Shown one piece after another: positions 8,238 to 18,903 of a stretch of DNA of 64,000 nt (the first letter of the stretch is position 1; each line of letters starts with the position of its first letter). The notes beneath the pieces were generated by a model that saw only the letters and a list, made by a program, of their open reading frames with translations, was not told where the DNA came from and did no database searches. The translations under genes and the position numbers were made by a program. This stretch comes from Homoserinimonas aerilata (lineage in GTDB: Bacteria > Actinomycetota > Actinomycetes > Actinomycetales > Microbacteriaceae): assembly GCF_006716125.1 (NCBI RefSeq), contig NZ_VFOM01000001.1, positions 2,076,499-2,140,498 of the forward strand. Direction: 5' to 3'.

Positions 8238-9425
8238 TCACTGGCCGGCCTCGCCGAGGTGCAACCGCACCTCTGTTCCGCCGCCGGCGCCCGGCCGCAC
8301 GGTTGCGGTGCCGCCGGCGCGCTGCATCCGCCCGATGATCGATTCACGCACACCCAGCCGGTCGGCCGGCAGCGCGTCGAGGTCGATTCCGGGTCCGCGG
8401 TCGCGCACGAACACGTCGACGCCGGATGCGGAGCTCTCCACATACACGGAGACCTCGCCGCCGGCATGGCGCGCCGCGTTGAGCATCGCCTCTCGTGCCG
8501 CGCCGACCAGGGCGGTGCTCGCGCCGACCGATTCGCCGGCGACGACGACGTCGATGCGGGCCGGGTATTCGAGTTCGATCGCGGCGGCGACATCGCGCAG
8601 CTCCTGAGCGAGGTCGACGGTGACGGGGTTGCTGCCGGCGAACAGCCAGTCGCGCAGCTCGCGCTCCTGGGCGCGGGCGAGCCGGCCGACGTCGCTGGAG
8701 GCGCCCGCGCGGTTCTGGATGAGGGCGAGCGTCTGCAGCACCGAGTCGTGCAGGTGCGCGGCGATCTCGGCCCGCTGCTCCTCGCGCACCCTCCCGGCCC
8801 GCTCTGCCATGAGTTCGGTCCAGAGCTTCACGACGAACGGCGCGAGTGCCACACCGAGGCCGAGCACGAGCATGCCGATGGCGAGCACTGCGGTGACGGC
8901 ATCGGGCCGACCGCCGCCGGAGAACAGCAGCAGCACGCCTCCCAGCAGGAACGCGAGCACCGCGAAGCCGCGCACCAGCACCACGTAGCGGGCCGAGCGC
9001 AAGGGGTCGGCGTCGTCGAACGCGAGGCTCCACGCGGCGGCCCCGCCGATGAGAACGATGGCGAAGGTGACCGGGGTGAGCGTGCTCGCGCCGCTGTTGG
9101 CGAGGATGACGCCGATGGCGGTGACGACGGCACCCGCAGAGAGCAGGATGGCGGCGACGGGGACCTTCCTGCGGGCATCCGGTGTCGCATCCGCATCGGA
9201 ACCGGCTTCGACTGCGGCCTGCTCGAGCGGGGTGAGCATCCAGACCCAGAAGTAGAAGAGGAGCCCTGCACCCCAGAAGAGGCTCGCGAGCACGAGAATG
9301 AACCGCACCCGGCGCACCGGCCACCCGAGGTGGCGCGCGAGTGCAACGCCGACGCCGCCGATGACGGCGCTGCGCGGCCGCTCGAGGGCCGGTCGGGCCA
9401 GTGCTGTGCTCACCCCTTGATCCAA
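8238..9425 (-). CDS. PspC-domain sensor histidine kinase
   Basis: 395 residues from a TTG start (a GTG four codons in is also possible). The N-terminal PspC domain (about residues 10-70, ALERPRSAVIGGVGVALARH then VRFILVLASLFWGAGLLFYF) is followed by about four more membrane segments to residue 205. The dimerisation and phosphoacceptor helix of the NarL/DesK type carries the His in AEIAAHLHDSVLQTLALIQ near residue 230. The C-terminal HATPase domain shows AREAMLNAARHAGG and DRGPGIDLDALPADRLGVRE. It likely senses envelope or membrane stress through PspC and phosphorylates the overlapping LuxR regulator. Confidence 0.88.
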   Translation of the reverse strand: MDQGVSTALARPALERPRSAVIGGVGVALARHLGWPVRRVRFILVLASLFWGAGLLFYFWVWMLTPLEQAAVEAGSDADATPDARRKVPVAAILLSAGAVVTAIGVILANSGASTLTPVTFAIVLIGGAAAWSLAFDDADPLRSARYVVLVRGFAVLAFLLGGVLLLFSGGGRPDAVTAVLAIGMLVLGLGVALAPFVVKLWTELMAERAGRVREEQRAEIAAHLHDSVLQTLALIQNRAGASSDVGRLARAQERELRDWLFAGSNPVTVDLAQELRDVAAAIELEYPARIDVVVAGESVGASTALVGAAREAMLNAARHAGGEVSVYVESSASGVDVFVRDRGPGIDLDALPADRLGVRESIIGRMQRAGGTATVRPGAGGGTEVRLHLGEAGQ

Positions 9426-9516
9426 TCAGACGAGGAGGGCCCCAAGAGTCGATCTCAGGGTGCGTTCAGGGTGTTCCCCCATGGCGACGGATGCGCGGCG
9501 CCGCCAGCATTGAGAC

Positions 9517-10998
9517 ATGGCACACAAGACTCCCCCCACAGCAGGCGACGACACCACCTCCGGCGATGCGACCGGCACGACCGCCACCGCCGCCACCGCA
9601 CCGCGCAGCAACGCCTTCTTCACCTGGATGCGCGAGCTGGGCATCGTGCGCGAGCCCGGCTGGATCGGCGGCGTCTCCGCGGGGCTCGCAACCCGCCTCC
9701 GCATCGATGTCGTTATCGTGCGTGGCCTCATTGTCGTGCTGGGGCTGGTGGGCGGACCGGCGCTGTTGCTCTATGCGGCGGCGTGGGCGCTGCTTCCGGA
9801 TGCGACAGGTCGCATTCATCTGGAGGAGCTGTTCCGCGGTGTCTTCGACAAGGCGATCGCGGGCATCGGTGCGATGCTGTTGCTGTCGTTCCTGCCGTTC
9901 GCGCAGGGCTTCGGATGGTGGCAGTCGGCCGTCACGGGGCCCGGCTGGTACTTCGGCCCGTCACTGGGCGGAATCATCTGGACGATCATCGTTGTCGGCG
10001 CCATCATCTGGTTCGTCGTCTGGCTCGCTAACCGCAGCTCGGCGAAGGTCGACGGCCCCGCAGCATCCGCATCATTCACCGGCACGACGGGCACCGCGCC
10101 GGCGGCCGCCGGCGTGGCAGGAGACACCGTGAACAACCCCGGCCCCACAGCACCGCCGGCCCCACAGGCCGGCGCACCCGACGAGGCGATGGCCTCCTGG
10201 CGGGAGCAGCAGGCCGCCTGGAAGCGCGAGCATGACGCCTGGCGCCAGCAGCAGGCCGCCGATCTTCGGGCCCAGCATCAGCTGGCCGCAGCAGAGCAGC
10301 GCCGAATCAACCAGGCGTATGCGACCGAACAGCGCCGTATCGCCCAGGAGCAGGACGCGCTCACCCGGCCCAGCTCGGCTTTCACCCTGGCCGCGATCGG
10401 CCTGGCGCTGATCGCGGGAGCGGTGACGGCGCTGTGGTCGGTCGGCTTCGACTGGCAGGTCGAGTCGAAGGTGGTCGCGGCCATGAGTGCCACCCTTGCG
10501 GTGCTGGCCCTCGCGATCGTCGTCAACGGCTTCCGTGGCCGTCGCAGCGGCGGCTCGAGCGGCCTGGCGGTGCTCATCATCATCGCTCTGGTGACGACGA
10601 GCTTCTTCGGCTGGGTGCGCGGCCCGATCATCTCGAATCGCACGATCACCTGGCAGCCCACGCTGTCGCAGTCTGAGACTCGTGCCGTCATCTCAGGGGA
10701 TGTCGAGCTCGACCTGAGCGACTATTTCGCGGACGACGAGAGCGGCCGCGGCACCGTTGACCTGTATGTGGTCTCCGGCGATGTCGATGTGACCCTGCCG
10801 TCGGATGCCCGCAGCCGCATCGACGTCTCCGTGCTGAGCGGCACCATTCGCAACGGCGGCGACGTATCCGACTCGGGGGGCTTCGCCAACAGTGTGGCCG
10901 AGTTCACCCCGCAGGAGGGTGAGGCCGGGCAGTCACGCGATGTGCGGGTCGAGGTCTACATCGTCTCCGGCGATGTGTCGTTCTCTCAGGCCCGCTAA
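9517..10998 (+). CDS. PspC and toast-rack-domain membrane protein
   Basis: 493 residues. A Thr/Ala-rich start is followed by a PspC domain (about residues 45-95, GIVREPGWIGGVSAGLATRL then VGGPALLLYAAAWALLPDA), further membrane helices around 110-170, and a Gln/Arg/Ala-rich coiled coil at about 225-285 (WREQQAAWKREHDAWRQQQA). Two or three more helices follow at about 290-375. The extracytoplasmic C-terminus has beta repeats (AVISGDVELDLSDYF, LYVVSGDVDVTLPSDA, VEVYIVSGDVSFS), the toast-rack/LiaF-like pattern. Such proteins belong to phage-shock-type envelope stress systems. It is divergent from its probable kinase and regulator, and the shared 91-bp gap should hold the regulated promoter. Confidence 0.82.
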   Translation: MAHKTPPTAGDDTTSGDATGTTATAATAPRSNAFFTWMRELGIVREPGWIGGVSAGLATRLRIDVVIVRGLIVVLGLVGGPALLLYAAAWALLPDATGRIHLEELFRGVFDKAIAGIGAMLLLSFLPFAQGFGWWQSAVTGPGWYFGPSLGGIIWTIIVVGAIIWFVVWLANRSSAKVDGPAASASFTGTTGTAPAAAGVAGDTVNNPGPTAPPAPQAGAPDEAMASWREQQAAWKREHDAWRQQQAADLRAQHQLAAAEQRRINQAYATEQRRIAQEQDALTRPSSAFTLAAIGLALIAGAVTALWSVGFDWQVESKVVAAMSATLAVLALAIVVNGFRGRRSGGSSGLAVLIIIALVTTSFFGWVRGPIISNRTITWQPTLSQSETRAVISGDVELDLSDYFADDESGRGTVDLYVVSGDVDVTLPSDARSRIDVSVLSGTIRNGGDVSDSGGFANSVAEFTPQEGEAGQSRDVRVEVYIVSGDVSFSQAR

Positions 10999-11028
10999 CC
11001 CTTCACCCACCGACCCTCAGGAGCCCTC

Positions 11029-11307
11029 ATGAATGACAGCAACAACACCAGCGACGAGCAGCCGACGATCGTGCTCGATCAGACGACGACACCGGATGCC
11101 ACCCCGACGACGGATGCGCGCCGCCCCGTGCGCACAGGAACGGTCGTGTGGGGAGTGATCCTCCTGGCGGCCGCGGGCTTCTTCGTGGCGACCCGCGTCG
11201 TGTTCCTGGATCAGCTCGACGGCTGGGCGGTTCTGGCGTGGTCTGCGATCGCGCTGGGTGCCATCTTCGTGGTGGGCGCCATCGCCGCCGCCCTGCGCCG
11301 CCGCTGA
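11029..11307 (+). CDS. Small two-helix membrane protein, function unknown
   Basis: 92 residues: a polar Thr/Asp-rich N-terminus of about 38 residues, then two hydrophobic helices (GTVVWGVILLAAAGFFVATR and VLAWSAIALGAIFVVGAIAA) and a basic end ALRRR. The ATG at 11029 follows AGGAG closely (CTCAGGAGCCCTC). It is 30 bp after the PspC/toast-rack gene on the same strand and probably in its operon, so a role in the same envelope-stress response is plausible. I do not recognise a named family. Confidence 0.65.
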   Translation: MNDSNNTSDEQPTIVLDQTTTPDATPTTDARRPVRTGTVVWGVILLAAAGFFVATRVVFLDQLDGWAVLAWSAIALGAIFVVGAIAAALRRR

Positions 11308-11346
11308 GTCCATCAACCAGCGAGCGAGTCGACGCCAGCGAGCGAC

Positions 11347-14419
<3,073 letters not shown>

Positions 14420-14423
14420 CACC

Positions 14424-15407
14424 ATGGACTGGAATTTCATAGTAAGCAACACCGCTTCCTGGCTGCTCATGCCAGACACCATCGCCTATGCGATCGCCAC
14501 CGTGGGCCTGGCCGTGCATTTCGGCTACGGGGGCCTGCTGAACTTTGGTCAGGCCGGCTTCATGGCGCTGGGCGCCTACGGTTACGCGATCTCGATCCTC
14601 AGTTTCGGTCTGCCGTGGTGGGTCGGAATCCTGGTCGGTGTCGGGGCATCCGTGATCTTCGCCTTGCTGCTGGGCCTGCCGACGCTGCGTCTGCGCGCCG
14701 ACTATCTGGCGATCGCGACCATCGCGGCGGCCGAGATCGTGCGGCTGCTGTTCCAGTCGGTCATCTTCGACGAGTACACGAACTCGGCGGATGGGCTCGG
14801 CGGGTATCACGCCGGCTTCCGCGAGGCGAATCCCTTCCCTCCCGGCACCTACGGTTTCGGCCCGTGGACGTACAACGAGCAACAGCTCTGGGTACGCGTG
14901 TTCGGGCTGGCACTGCTGGCCGCCGCACTGATCGTGGTGTGGCTGCTCATGCGCAGCCCCTGGGGCCGCGTCGTCAAGGGAATCCGTGAAGACGAGGATG
15001 CTGTACGCGCTCTCGGCAAGAACGTGTTCTCCTACAAGATGCAGGTTCTCGTTCTGGGCGGCGTGCTCGGCACCCTCGGCGGTGTCGTGATGGCGCTGCC
15101 GTCGGCGGTCGTGCCGGGTGTCTATCTGCCGTCACTGACGTTCTTCCTGTGGACAATCCTGCTGCTCGGTGGCGCTGCGACGATCTTCGGACCTGTCATC
15201 GGTGCGGCCATCTTCTGGATGCTCATGGCATTCCTGTCGGTGTTCCTGCCGTCGCTCGCCGCAGAGGGCCTGCTTCCGGGCGTGTCGAGCGTGCAGGCCG
15301 GCGTGCTGCGCTACATCCTGATCGGCCTCGTACTGATGGCCATCGTCATCTTCAGACCCCAGGGAATCCTCGGCAACAAGAAGGAGCTGACCTTCAATGC
15401 CCGCTAG
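14424..15407 (+). CDS. livM: Branched-chain amino acid ABC transporter permease (LivM type)
   Basis: 327 residues, normal for LivM. About eight to ten membrane helices, with the family motif GLLNFGQAGFMALGAYGYAI near residue 35-55 and RLRADYLAIATIAAAEIVRL near 90-110. The cytoplasmic loop SPWGRVVKGIREDEDAVRAL near 180-200 is the coupling segment that meets the ATPase, and the C-terminus ends FRPQGILGNKKELTFNAR. It pairs with LivH to form the channel. The 3' end overlaps livG by 11 nt, indicating translational coupling. Confidence 0.93.
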   Translation: MDWNFIVSNTASWLLMPDTIAYAIATVGLAVHFGYGGLLNFGQAGFMALGAYGYAISILSFGLPWWVGILVGVGASVIFALLLGLPTLRLRADYLAIATIAAAEIVRLLFQSVIFDEYTNSADGLGGYHAGFREANPFPPGTYGFGPWTYNEQQLWVRVFGLALLAAALIVVWLLMRSPWGRVVKGIREDEDAVRALGKNVFSYKMQVLVLGGVLGTLGGVVMALPSAVVPGVYLPSLTFFLWTILLLGGAATIFGPVIGAAIFWMLMAFLSVFLPSLAAEGLLPGVSSVQAGVLRYILIGLVLMAIVIFRPQGILGNKKELTFNAR

Positions 15408-16284
15408 CACTCCTCGCATCAAGTCGACCGGCCTGCACAAGGGCGAAATCGCCCCCGGTGTGGCCAAGGTCGATCCGATCATCATCGCCGACAAGGTCAC
15501 CCGCACCTTCGGTGGTTTGAAGGCTGTGGATGTCGACCACCTCGAGATCCCGAGGAACGCCATCACGGCGCTCATCGGGCCGAACGGCGCCGGCAAGACG
15601 ACGCTGTTCAACCTCCTGACCGGCTTCGACAAACCAGACACGGGCAGCTGGTCGTTCGACGGCACGGCCCTCTCCGGCGTTCCGGCGTTCAAGGTCTCCC
15701 AGATGGGGCAGGTGCGCACCTTCCAGCTGACGAAGTCGCTGGCGATGCTCACGGTGCTCGAGAACATGAAGCTCGGCGCCAAGAAGCAGCGCGGCGAGAA
15801 CTTCTGGGCCGCCCTCATCCCGTCGCTGTGGCGTGCACAGGATGACGAGATCGAGGAGCGCGCCCTCGACCTGCTCAAGCGCTTCAAGCTCGACACCAAG
15901 AAGGAGGACTTCGCTGCGAGCCTCTCCGGCGGCCAGCGCAAGCTGCTCGAGATGGCCAGGGCGCTCATGAGTCAGCCGAACCTGGTGATGCTCGACGAGC
16001 CCATGGCGGGCGTCAACCCGGCCCTCACGCAGTCGCTGCTTGAGCACATCCTGGATCTGAAGGATGAGGGCATGACGGTTCTCTTCGTCGAGCACGACAT
16101 GCAGATGGTTCGGCACATCGCCGACTGGGTGATCGTGATGGCGGAGGGCCGCGTCGTGGCGGAGGGCCCGCCCGAAGAGGTCATGAAGAACACCGCCGTG
16201 ATCGACGCCTACCTCGGCAGCCACCTCGACACCGACCTCGGCATTGTCACGGGCCGCATCGATGAGAACGGAAACCCACTGTGA
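15397..16284 (+). CDS. livG: Branched-chain amino acid ABC transporter ATP-binding protein LivG
   Basis: 295 residues. Walker A is GPNGAGKTTLFNLLTG near residue 64, the signature is LSGGQRKLLEMARAL near 177, Walker B is LVMLDEPMAGVNP near 197, and the switch His is in VLFVEHDMQMVRHIADW. The longer helical insert with FFAA-type spacing is typical of LivG relative to LivF. An unusual 25-residue N-terminal lead (PASTPRIKSTGLHKGEIAPG) precedes the domain. The start overlaps livM by 11 nt and the stop overlaps livF by 4 nt. Confidence 0.95.
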   Translation: MPASTPRIKSTGLHKGEIAPGVAKVDPIIIADKVTRTFGGLKAVDVDHLEIPRNAITALIGPNGAGKTTLFNLLTGFDKPDTGSWSFDGTALSGVPAFKVSQMGQVRTFQLTKSLAMLTVLENMKLGAKKQRGENFWAALIPSLWRAQDDEIEERALDLLKRFKLDTKKEDFAASLSGGQRKLLEMARALMSQPNLVMLDEPMAGVNPALTQSLLEHILDLKDEGMTVLFVEHDMQMVRHIADWVIVMAEGRVVAEGPPEEVMKNTAVIDAYLGSHLDTDLGIVTGRIDENGNPL

Positions 16285-17027
16285 GCGACACCACAACCGC
16301 ACCCATCGTCGTCGAGGTCAGCAATCTCGACGCCGGCTACCTGCCGGGCGTGAACATCCTGAACGGATGCTCTCTCACGGCCGGTCAGGGCGAACTGATC
16401 GGAATCATCGGGCCGAACGGTGCCGGCAAGTCGACACTGCTGAAGGCGATCTTCGGCCTCGTGAACGTGCGAGGCGGCACGATCACGTTGAACGGCGAGG
16501 ACATCACCCAGCTTCCGGCGAACAAGCTGGTGGCGCGCGGTGTCGGCTTCGTGCCGCAGAACAACAATGTGTTCCCGAGCCTCACCATCGAGGAGAACTT
16601 GCAGATGGGGCTCTTCCAGAAGCCGAAGATCTACGATGAGCGGCTCGAGTTCGTGACGTCGATCTTCAAGGAGCTCGGCTCGCGGCTGAAGCAGCGTGCG
16701 GGTTCTCTGTCGGGCGGCGAGCGCCAGATGGTGGCGATGTCGCGTGCCCTGATGATGGATCCGCATGTGCTGCTGCTCGATGAGCCGTCTGCGGGCCTCT
16801 CACCGGTGCGTCAGGATGAGGCGTTCATCCGCGTCTCTGAGATCAACAAGGCCGGGGTGACCACCATCATGGTCGAGCAGAATGCGCGCCGCTGCCTGCA
16901 GATCTGTGACCGCGGCTACGTGCTCGACCAGGGCAGGGACGCCTACACGGGCACTGGGCGCGAGTTGCTGCACGATCCGAAGGTCATCAGCCTCTACCTC
17001 GGAACGCTCGGCGAGGACGCCGCCTGA
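16281..17027 (+). CDS. livF: Branched-chain amino acid ABC transporter ATP-binding protein LivF
   Basis: 248 residues. Walker A GPNGAGKSTLLKAIFG near residue 44, signature SLSGGERQMVAMSRAL near 143, Walker B VLLLDEPSAGLSP near 163 and the His-position segment TIMVEQNARRCLQICD, where Gln/Asn replace the usual His context as in other LivF proteins. It forms the ATPase heterodimer with LivG. The GTG start overlaps the livG stop. The gene ended originally in a shared terminator hairpin that is now split by the transposon starting 38 bp after its stop, so transcription may run into the element. Confidence 0.95.
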   Translation: MSDTTTAPIVVEVSNLDAGYLPGVNILNGCSLTAGQGELIGIIGPNGAGKSTLLKAIFGLVNVRGGTITLNGEDITQLPANKLVARGVGFVPQNNNVFPSLTIEENLQMGLFQKPKIYDERLEFVTSIFKELGSRLKQRAGSLSGGERQMVAMSRALMMDPHVLLLDEPSAGLSPVRQDEAFIRVSEINKAGVTTIMVEQNARRCLQICDRGYVLDQGRDAYTGTGRELLHDPKVISLYLGTLGEDAA

Positions 17028-17048
17028 GCGATTTACCCACTTCACGAC

Positions 17049-17062
17049 TGAGGGCCCCGGCG
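17049..17062. terminator. Left arm of the ancestral livF/livK terminator, split by insertion
   Basis: TGAGGGCCCCGGCG here is the exact reverse complement of 23812-23825. Removing the element and one copy of ATT restores a perfect 14-bp stem with the 4-nt loop ATTC between convergent livF and the livK-type gene. In its present form the two arms are 6.7 kb apart and cannot act as a local terminator. Confidence 0.85.
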
Positions 17063-17065
17063 ATT
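17063..17065. repeat. Target-site duplication ATT (left copy)
   Basis: ATT immediately before the left inverted repeat is matched by ATT at 23808-23810 immediately after the right inverted repeat. A 3-bp duplication is normal for IS3-family insertions. Confidence 0.75.
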
Positions 17066-17088
17066 TGAACCGCACCCCGAAAGTTGGA
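17066..17088 (+). repeat. Left terminal inverted repeat (IRL)
   Basis: Begins TGAACCGCACCCCGAAAG. It matches the reverse complement of 23785-23807 at 21 of 23 positions, with differences at positions 6 and 8. It starts with TG as IS3-family ends do, and it can also pair with 17109-17124 just inside the element. Confidence 0.88.
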
Positions 17089-17124
17089 CTTTCAATTGAG
17101 AGTCTGATTTTCGGAGGTGCGGTT
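17068..17124 (+). promoter_or_regulatory. Left-end hairpin that hides the transposase ribosome binding site
   Basis: AACCGCACC (17068-17076) and CCGAAA (17077-17082) pair with TTTCGG (17109-17114) and GGTGCGGTT (17116-17124), leaving one bulged A. An inner hairpin ACTTTC-AATT-GAGAGT (17088-17103) fills the loop. GGAGG at 17113-17117, the probable orfA ribosome binding site, is inside the stem. A transcript entering from livF would contain the whole structure, while one starting inside the element would lack the left strand. Confidence 0.65.
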
Positions 17125-17125
17125 T

Positions 17126-17593
17126 TTGGTTCACGCAAGAGGGTATTCGTCCGAGGTGTACGAGCGCGCGGAGGAGTTGATCGTCGCTGGGTATGGGAGA
17201 AGAGCGATTGCATCCGAGCTTGGGATATCGGCGTACACGGCAAGGAAGTGGGTTCACGCGTATCAACGATTCGGGGTTCTAGGGTTGGTTCCTGTGACGG
17301 CGAACACCAAGTATCCATTTGAGCTGAAGCTGGCAGCCGTGCAGTGTTTTCTTGGTGGAGATTCGAAGCCCGAAATCTTGGACAAGTTCCAAATACGGAG
17401 CCCCGCTGCTCTCGACCGATGGGTGAGGACTTTTCGTGCCACCGGCGAGGAGAGCCTCAAGAGGACCCGGGGTCGACCTCCTGCGAGTACGGCTGAGGAA
17501 ACGGTCGAGCGGAAGGTGCTCCGGCTGGAGATGGAGAATGCCGCTCTAAAAAAATGGCAGGCTCTGGTGGCGGAAGAGCAACGACGCGACTGA
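17126..17593 (+). CDS. IS3-family transposase OrfA (DNA-binding subunit)
   Basis: 155 residues from a TTG at 17126, eight nt after GGAGG; a GTG at 17117 overlaps that site and is less likely. Two helix-turn-helix segments are visible (YGRRAIASELGISAYTARKW and LGGDSKPEILDKFQIRSPAA), followed by a leucine-zipper-like coiled coil ending ERKVLRLEMENAALKKWQAL. OrfA recognises the inverted repeats. Near its end the run A AAA AAA (17548-17554), in phase with the zero frame, is a classical -1 slippery site that would yield the OrfAB fusion transposase. The stop at 17593 lies inside orfB. Confidence 0.88.
   Translation: MVHARGYSSEVYERAEELIVAGYGRRAIASELGISAYTARKWVHAYQRFGVLGLVPVTANTKYPFELKLAAVQCFLGGDSKPEILDKFQIRSPAALDRWVRTFRATGEESLKRTRGRPPASTAEETVERKVLRLEMENAALKKWQALVAEEQRRD
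17548..17554 (+). promoter_or_regulatory. Programmed -1 frameshift site A AAA AAA
   Basis: Seven adenines read as CTA AAA AAA TGG in the orfA frame. A -1 slip enters the orfB frame at the ATG at 17554. IS3-family elements make their active OrfAB transposase this way. Confidence 0.75.
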
Positions 17594-18459
17594 AAGTTGC
17601 GATCGTTGCGTCACTAGAGCATCTGTACCCCGCAAGGGATCTCCTGGCATTCCTGGAGCTACCCGCGAGCACCTATTACTACCACCGTTCTCGACGGCCG
17701 CGATCGGATCCATATGTCTCGGTTCGCCCACTCATCAAAGAGACCTTTGAGCGGGCCTATCAAAGTTATGGATACCGTCGAGTTCGCATCGCGCTGAAGA
17801 ACCAGCACGGGGTGCACCTCAACGGCAAGACTGTTCTGAAGCTGATGCGCCAGGAGCACTGCATTTGCCGTGTGCGGCGAAAAAAGTACCGGTCCTACCG
17901 GGGGCAGATTGGCAAGGCGGCGCCGAACATCCTTCAGCGCGATTTCGGGGCTGAAGTTCCGAACGAGAAATGGGTGACGGATGTGACCGAGTTCGTTGTT
18001 GCTGGCGAAAAACTATATCTCTCGCCTTTGATCGATCTGTTCAACGGGGAAGTGCTGACCTATACGCTCCGCTCGACGCCGAACCTGCAGCTTGTTATCG
18101 ACATGCTCAAACCGGCGCTGGCAGCCCTGAATTCGTCGTCAAAGCCAATCATTCATTCTGACCAGGGTTGGCAATACCAGCACCGCACCTATCAACGGAT
18201 GGTGCGTGGATCTGGGGCCACACAATCAATGTCGAGGAAAGGAAACTGCCTCGACAACGCCGTGGCGGAGAACTTCTTCGGTCACCTCAAAGAAGAGTTC
18301 ATTCGCCGACGGCACTTTGCCTCAGTCGAAGACTTCCGGGTCGACCTCGACCTCTACATTCATTGGTTCAACAATGAGCGGATCCGCGAAAAGCTCGACG
18401 GGCTAAGCCCTGTTGAGTATCGAAACTCCGTGTCCGGGCGTTCTTTTGCGCTGACTTAG
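17554..18459 (+). CDS. IS3-family transposase OrfB (DDE integrase domain, IS150-like)
   Basis: 301 residues with an HTH_21-like N-terminus (ELPASTYYYHRSRRP) and an rve-type DDE catalytic core. The first Asp is in WVTDVTEFVVAGEKLYLSPL near residue 140, the second in IIHSDQGWQYQH near 205, and the Glu in GNCLDNAVAENFFGHLKEEF near 240. The end IHWFNNERIREKLDGLSPVE is the family signature. All catalytic residues are present and no stop or frameshift is seen, so it looks functional. The stop TAG at 18457-18459 overlaps the convergent arsR stop by 4 nt, with no inverted repeat after it. Confidence 0.93.
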   Translation: MAGSGGGRATTRLKVAIVASLEHLYPARDLLAFLELPASTYYYHRSRRPRSDPYVSVRPLIKETFERAYQSYGYRRVRIALKNQHGVHLNGKTVLKLMRQEHCICRVRRKKYRSYRGQIGKAAPNILQRDFGAEVPNEKWVTDVTEFVVAGEKLYLSPLIDLFNGEVLTYTLRSTPNLQLVIDMLKPALAALNSSSKPIIHSDQGWQYQHRTYQRMVRGSGATQSMSRKGNCLDNAVAENFFGHLKEEFIRRRHFASVEDFRVDLDLYIHWFNNERIREKLDGLSPVEYRNSVSGRSFALT

Positions 18460-18806
18460 ACGGTGACGAGGTGTTGTGCCACCGAGTCGAGGGCGCCAGG
18501 CACCAGGCGGTAGTAAGCCCACGTTCCGCGCTTGTCGCGGGTGAAGATTCCGGCGTCGACGAGGATCTTCAAGTGATGGGAGACGGTGGGCTGACCGAGG
18601 CCGAGTGGTTCTGTCAGGTCGCAGACGCACGCTTCGGCATCTTCGTGGGCGGCAACCATGGAGATCAATCGGAGACGAGCAGGGTCCGCGATCGCTTTGA
18701 GCGTCTTGGCGAGCTTTTCCGCGTTCTCGGCACTGATTGCCTCGCGTGTGAGCGGGGCGCAGCACGCTGTCACATCGGTGAGGGGAAGGAGCTCCGTTAA
18801 CGACAT
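18456..18806 (-). CDS. arsR: ArsR-family arsenite-responsive repressor
   Basis: 116 residues with a winged helix-turn-helix (LAKTLKAIADPARLRLISMV then LGLGQPTVSHHLKILVDAGI). Probable As(III) ligands are Cys15-Cys16 (TACCAPL) and Cys60/Cys62 (EACVCDL). This resembles the Corynebacterium-type ArsR, where a vicinal N-terminal pair and a distal Cys bind arsenite, and differs from the E. coli ELCVCDL-only site. It should repress the divergent acr3 promoter and release it on arsenite. The gene is convergent with and overlaps the transposase orfB by 4 nt. The start is an ATG at 18806. Confidence 0.93.
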   Translation of the reverse strand: MSLTELLPLTDVTACCAPLTREAISAENAEKLAKTLKAIADPARLRLISMVAAHEDAEACVCDLTEPLGLGQPTVSHHLKILVDAGIFTRDKRGTWAYYRLVPGALDSVAQHLVTV

Positions 18807-18826
18807 GTGAACAGTCTGCCACTAAA

Positions 18827-18855
18827 TTGACATTCATCGATATTCGCCAGATAGT
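18827..18855 (+). promoter_or_regulatory. Promoter of the ars operon
   Basis: TTGACA (18827-18832), a 17-nt spacer and GATAGT (18850-18855) precede acr3 at 18904. It is covered by the repeated candidate ArsR sites. Confidence 0.6.
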
Positions 18856-18878
18856 TATATCGACAGTGATCGATGTTC
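18834..18878. promoter_or_regulatory. arsO: Candidate ArsR operators (direct repeats)
   Basis: TCATCGATATTC (18834-18845) and TGATCGATGTTC (18867-18878) agree at 10 of 12 positions and share the palindromic core ATCGAT. They lie between divergent arsR and acr3 and flank the -10 box, the expected place for ArsR binding. Confidence 0.5.
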
Positions 18879-18903
18879 ACTGGGACGGCTATCGAAGGAA
18901 CCA

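Noticed and set aside
11308..11346. CCAGCGAGCGA direct repeats and a GAGTCG/CGACTC stem between the small membrane-protein gene and guaB
   Set aside because: The stem is weak and lacks a T-tract, so I could not call it a terminator with confidence.
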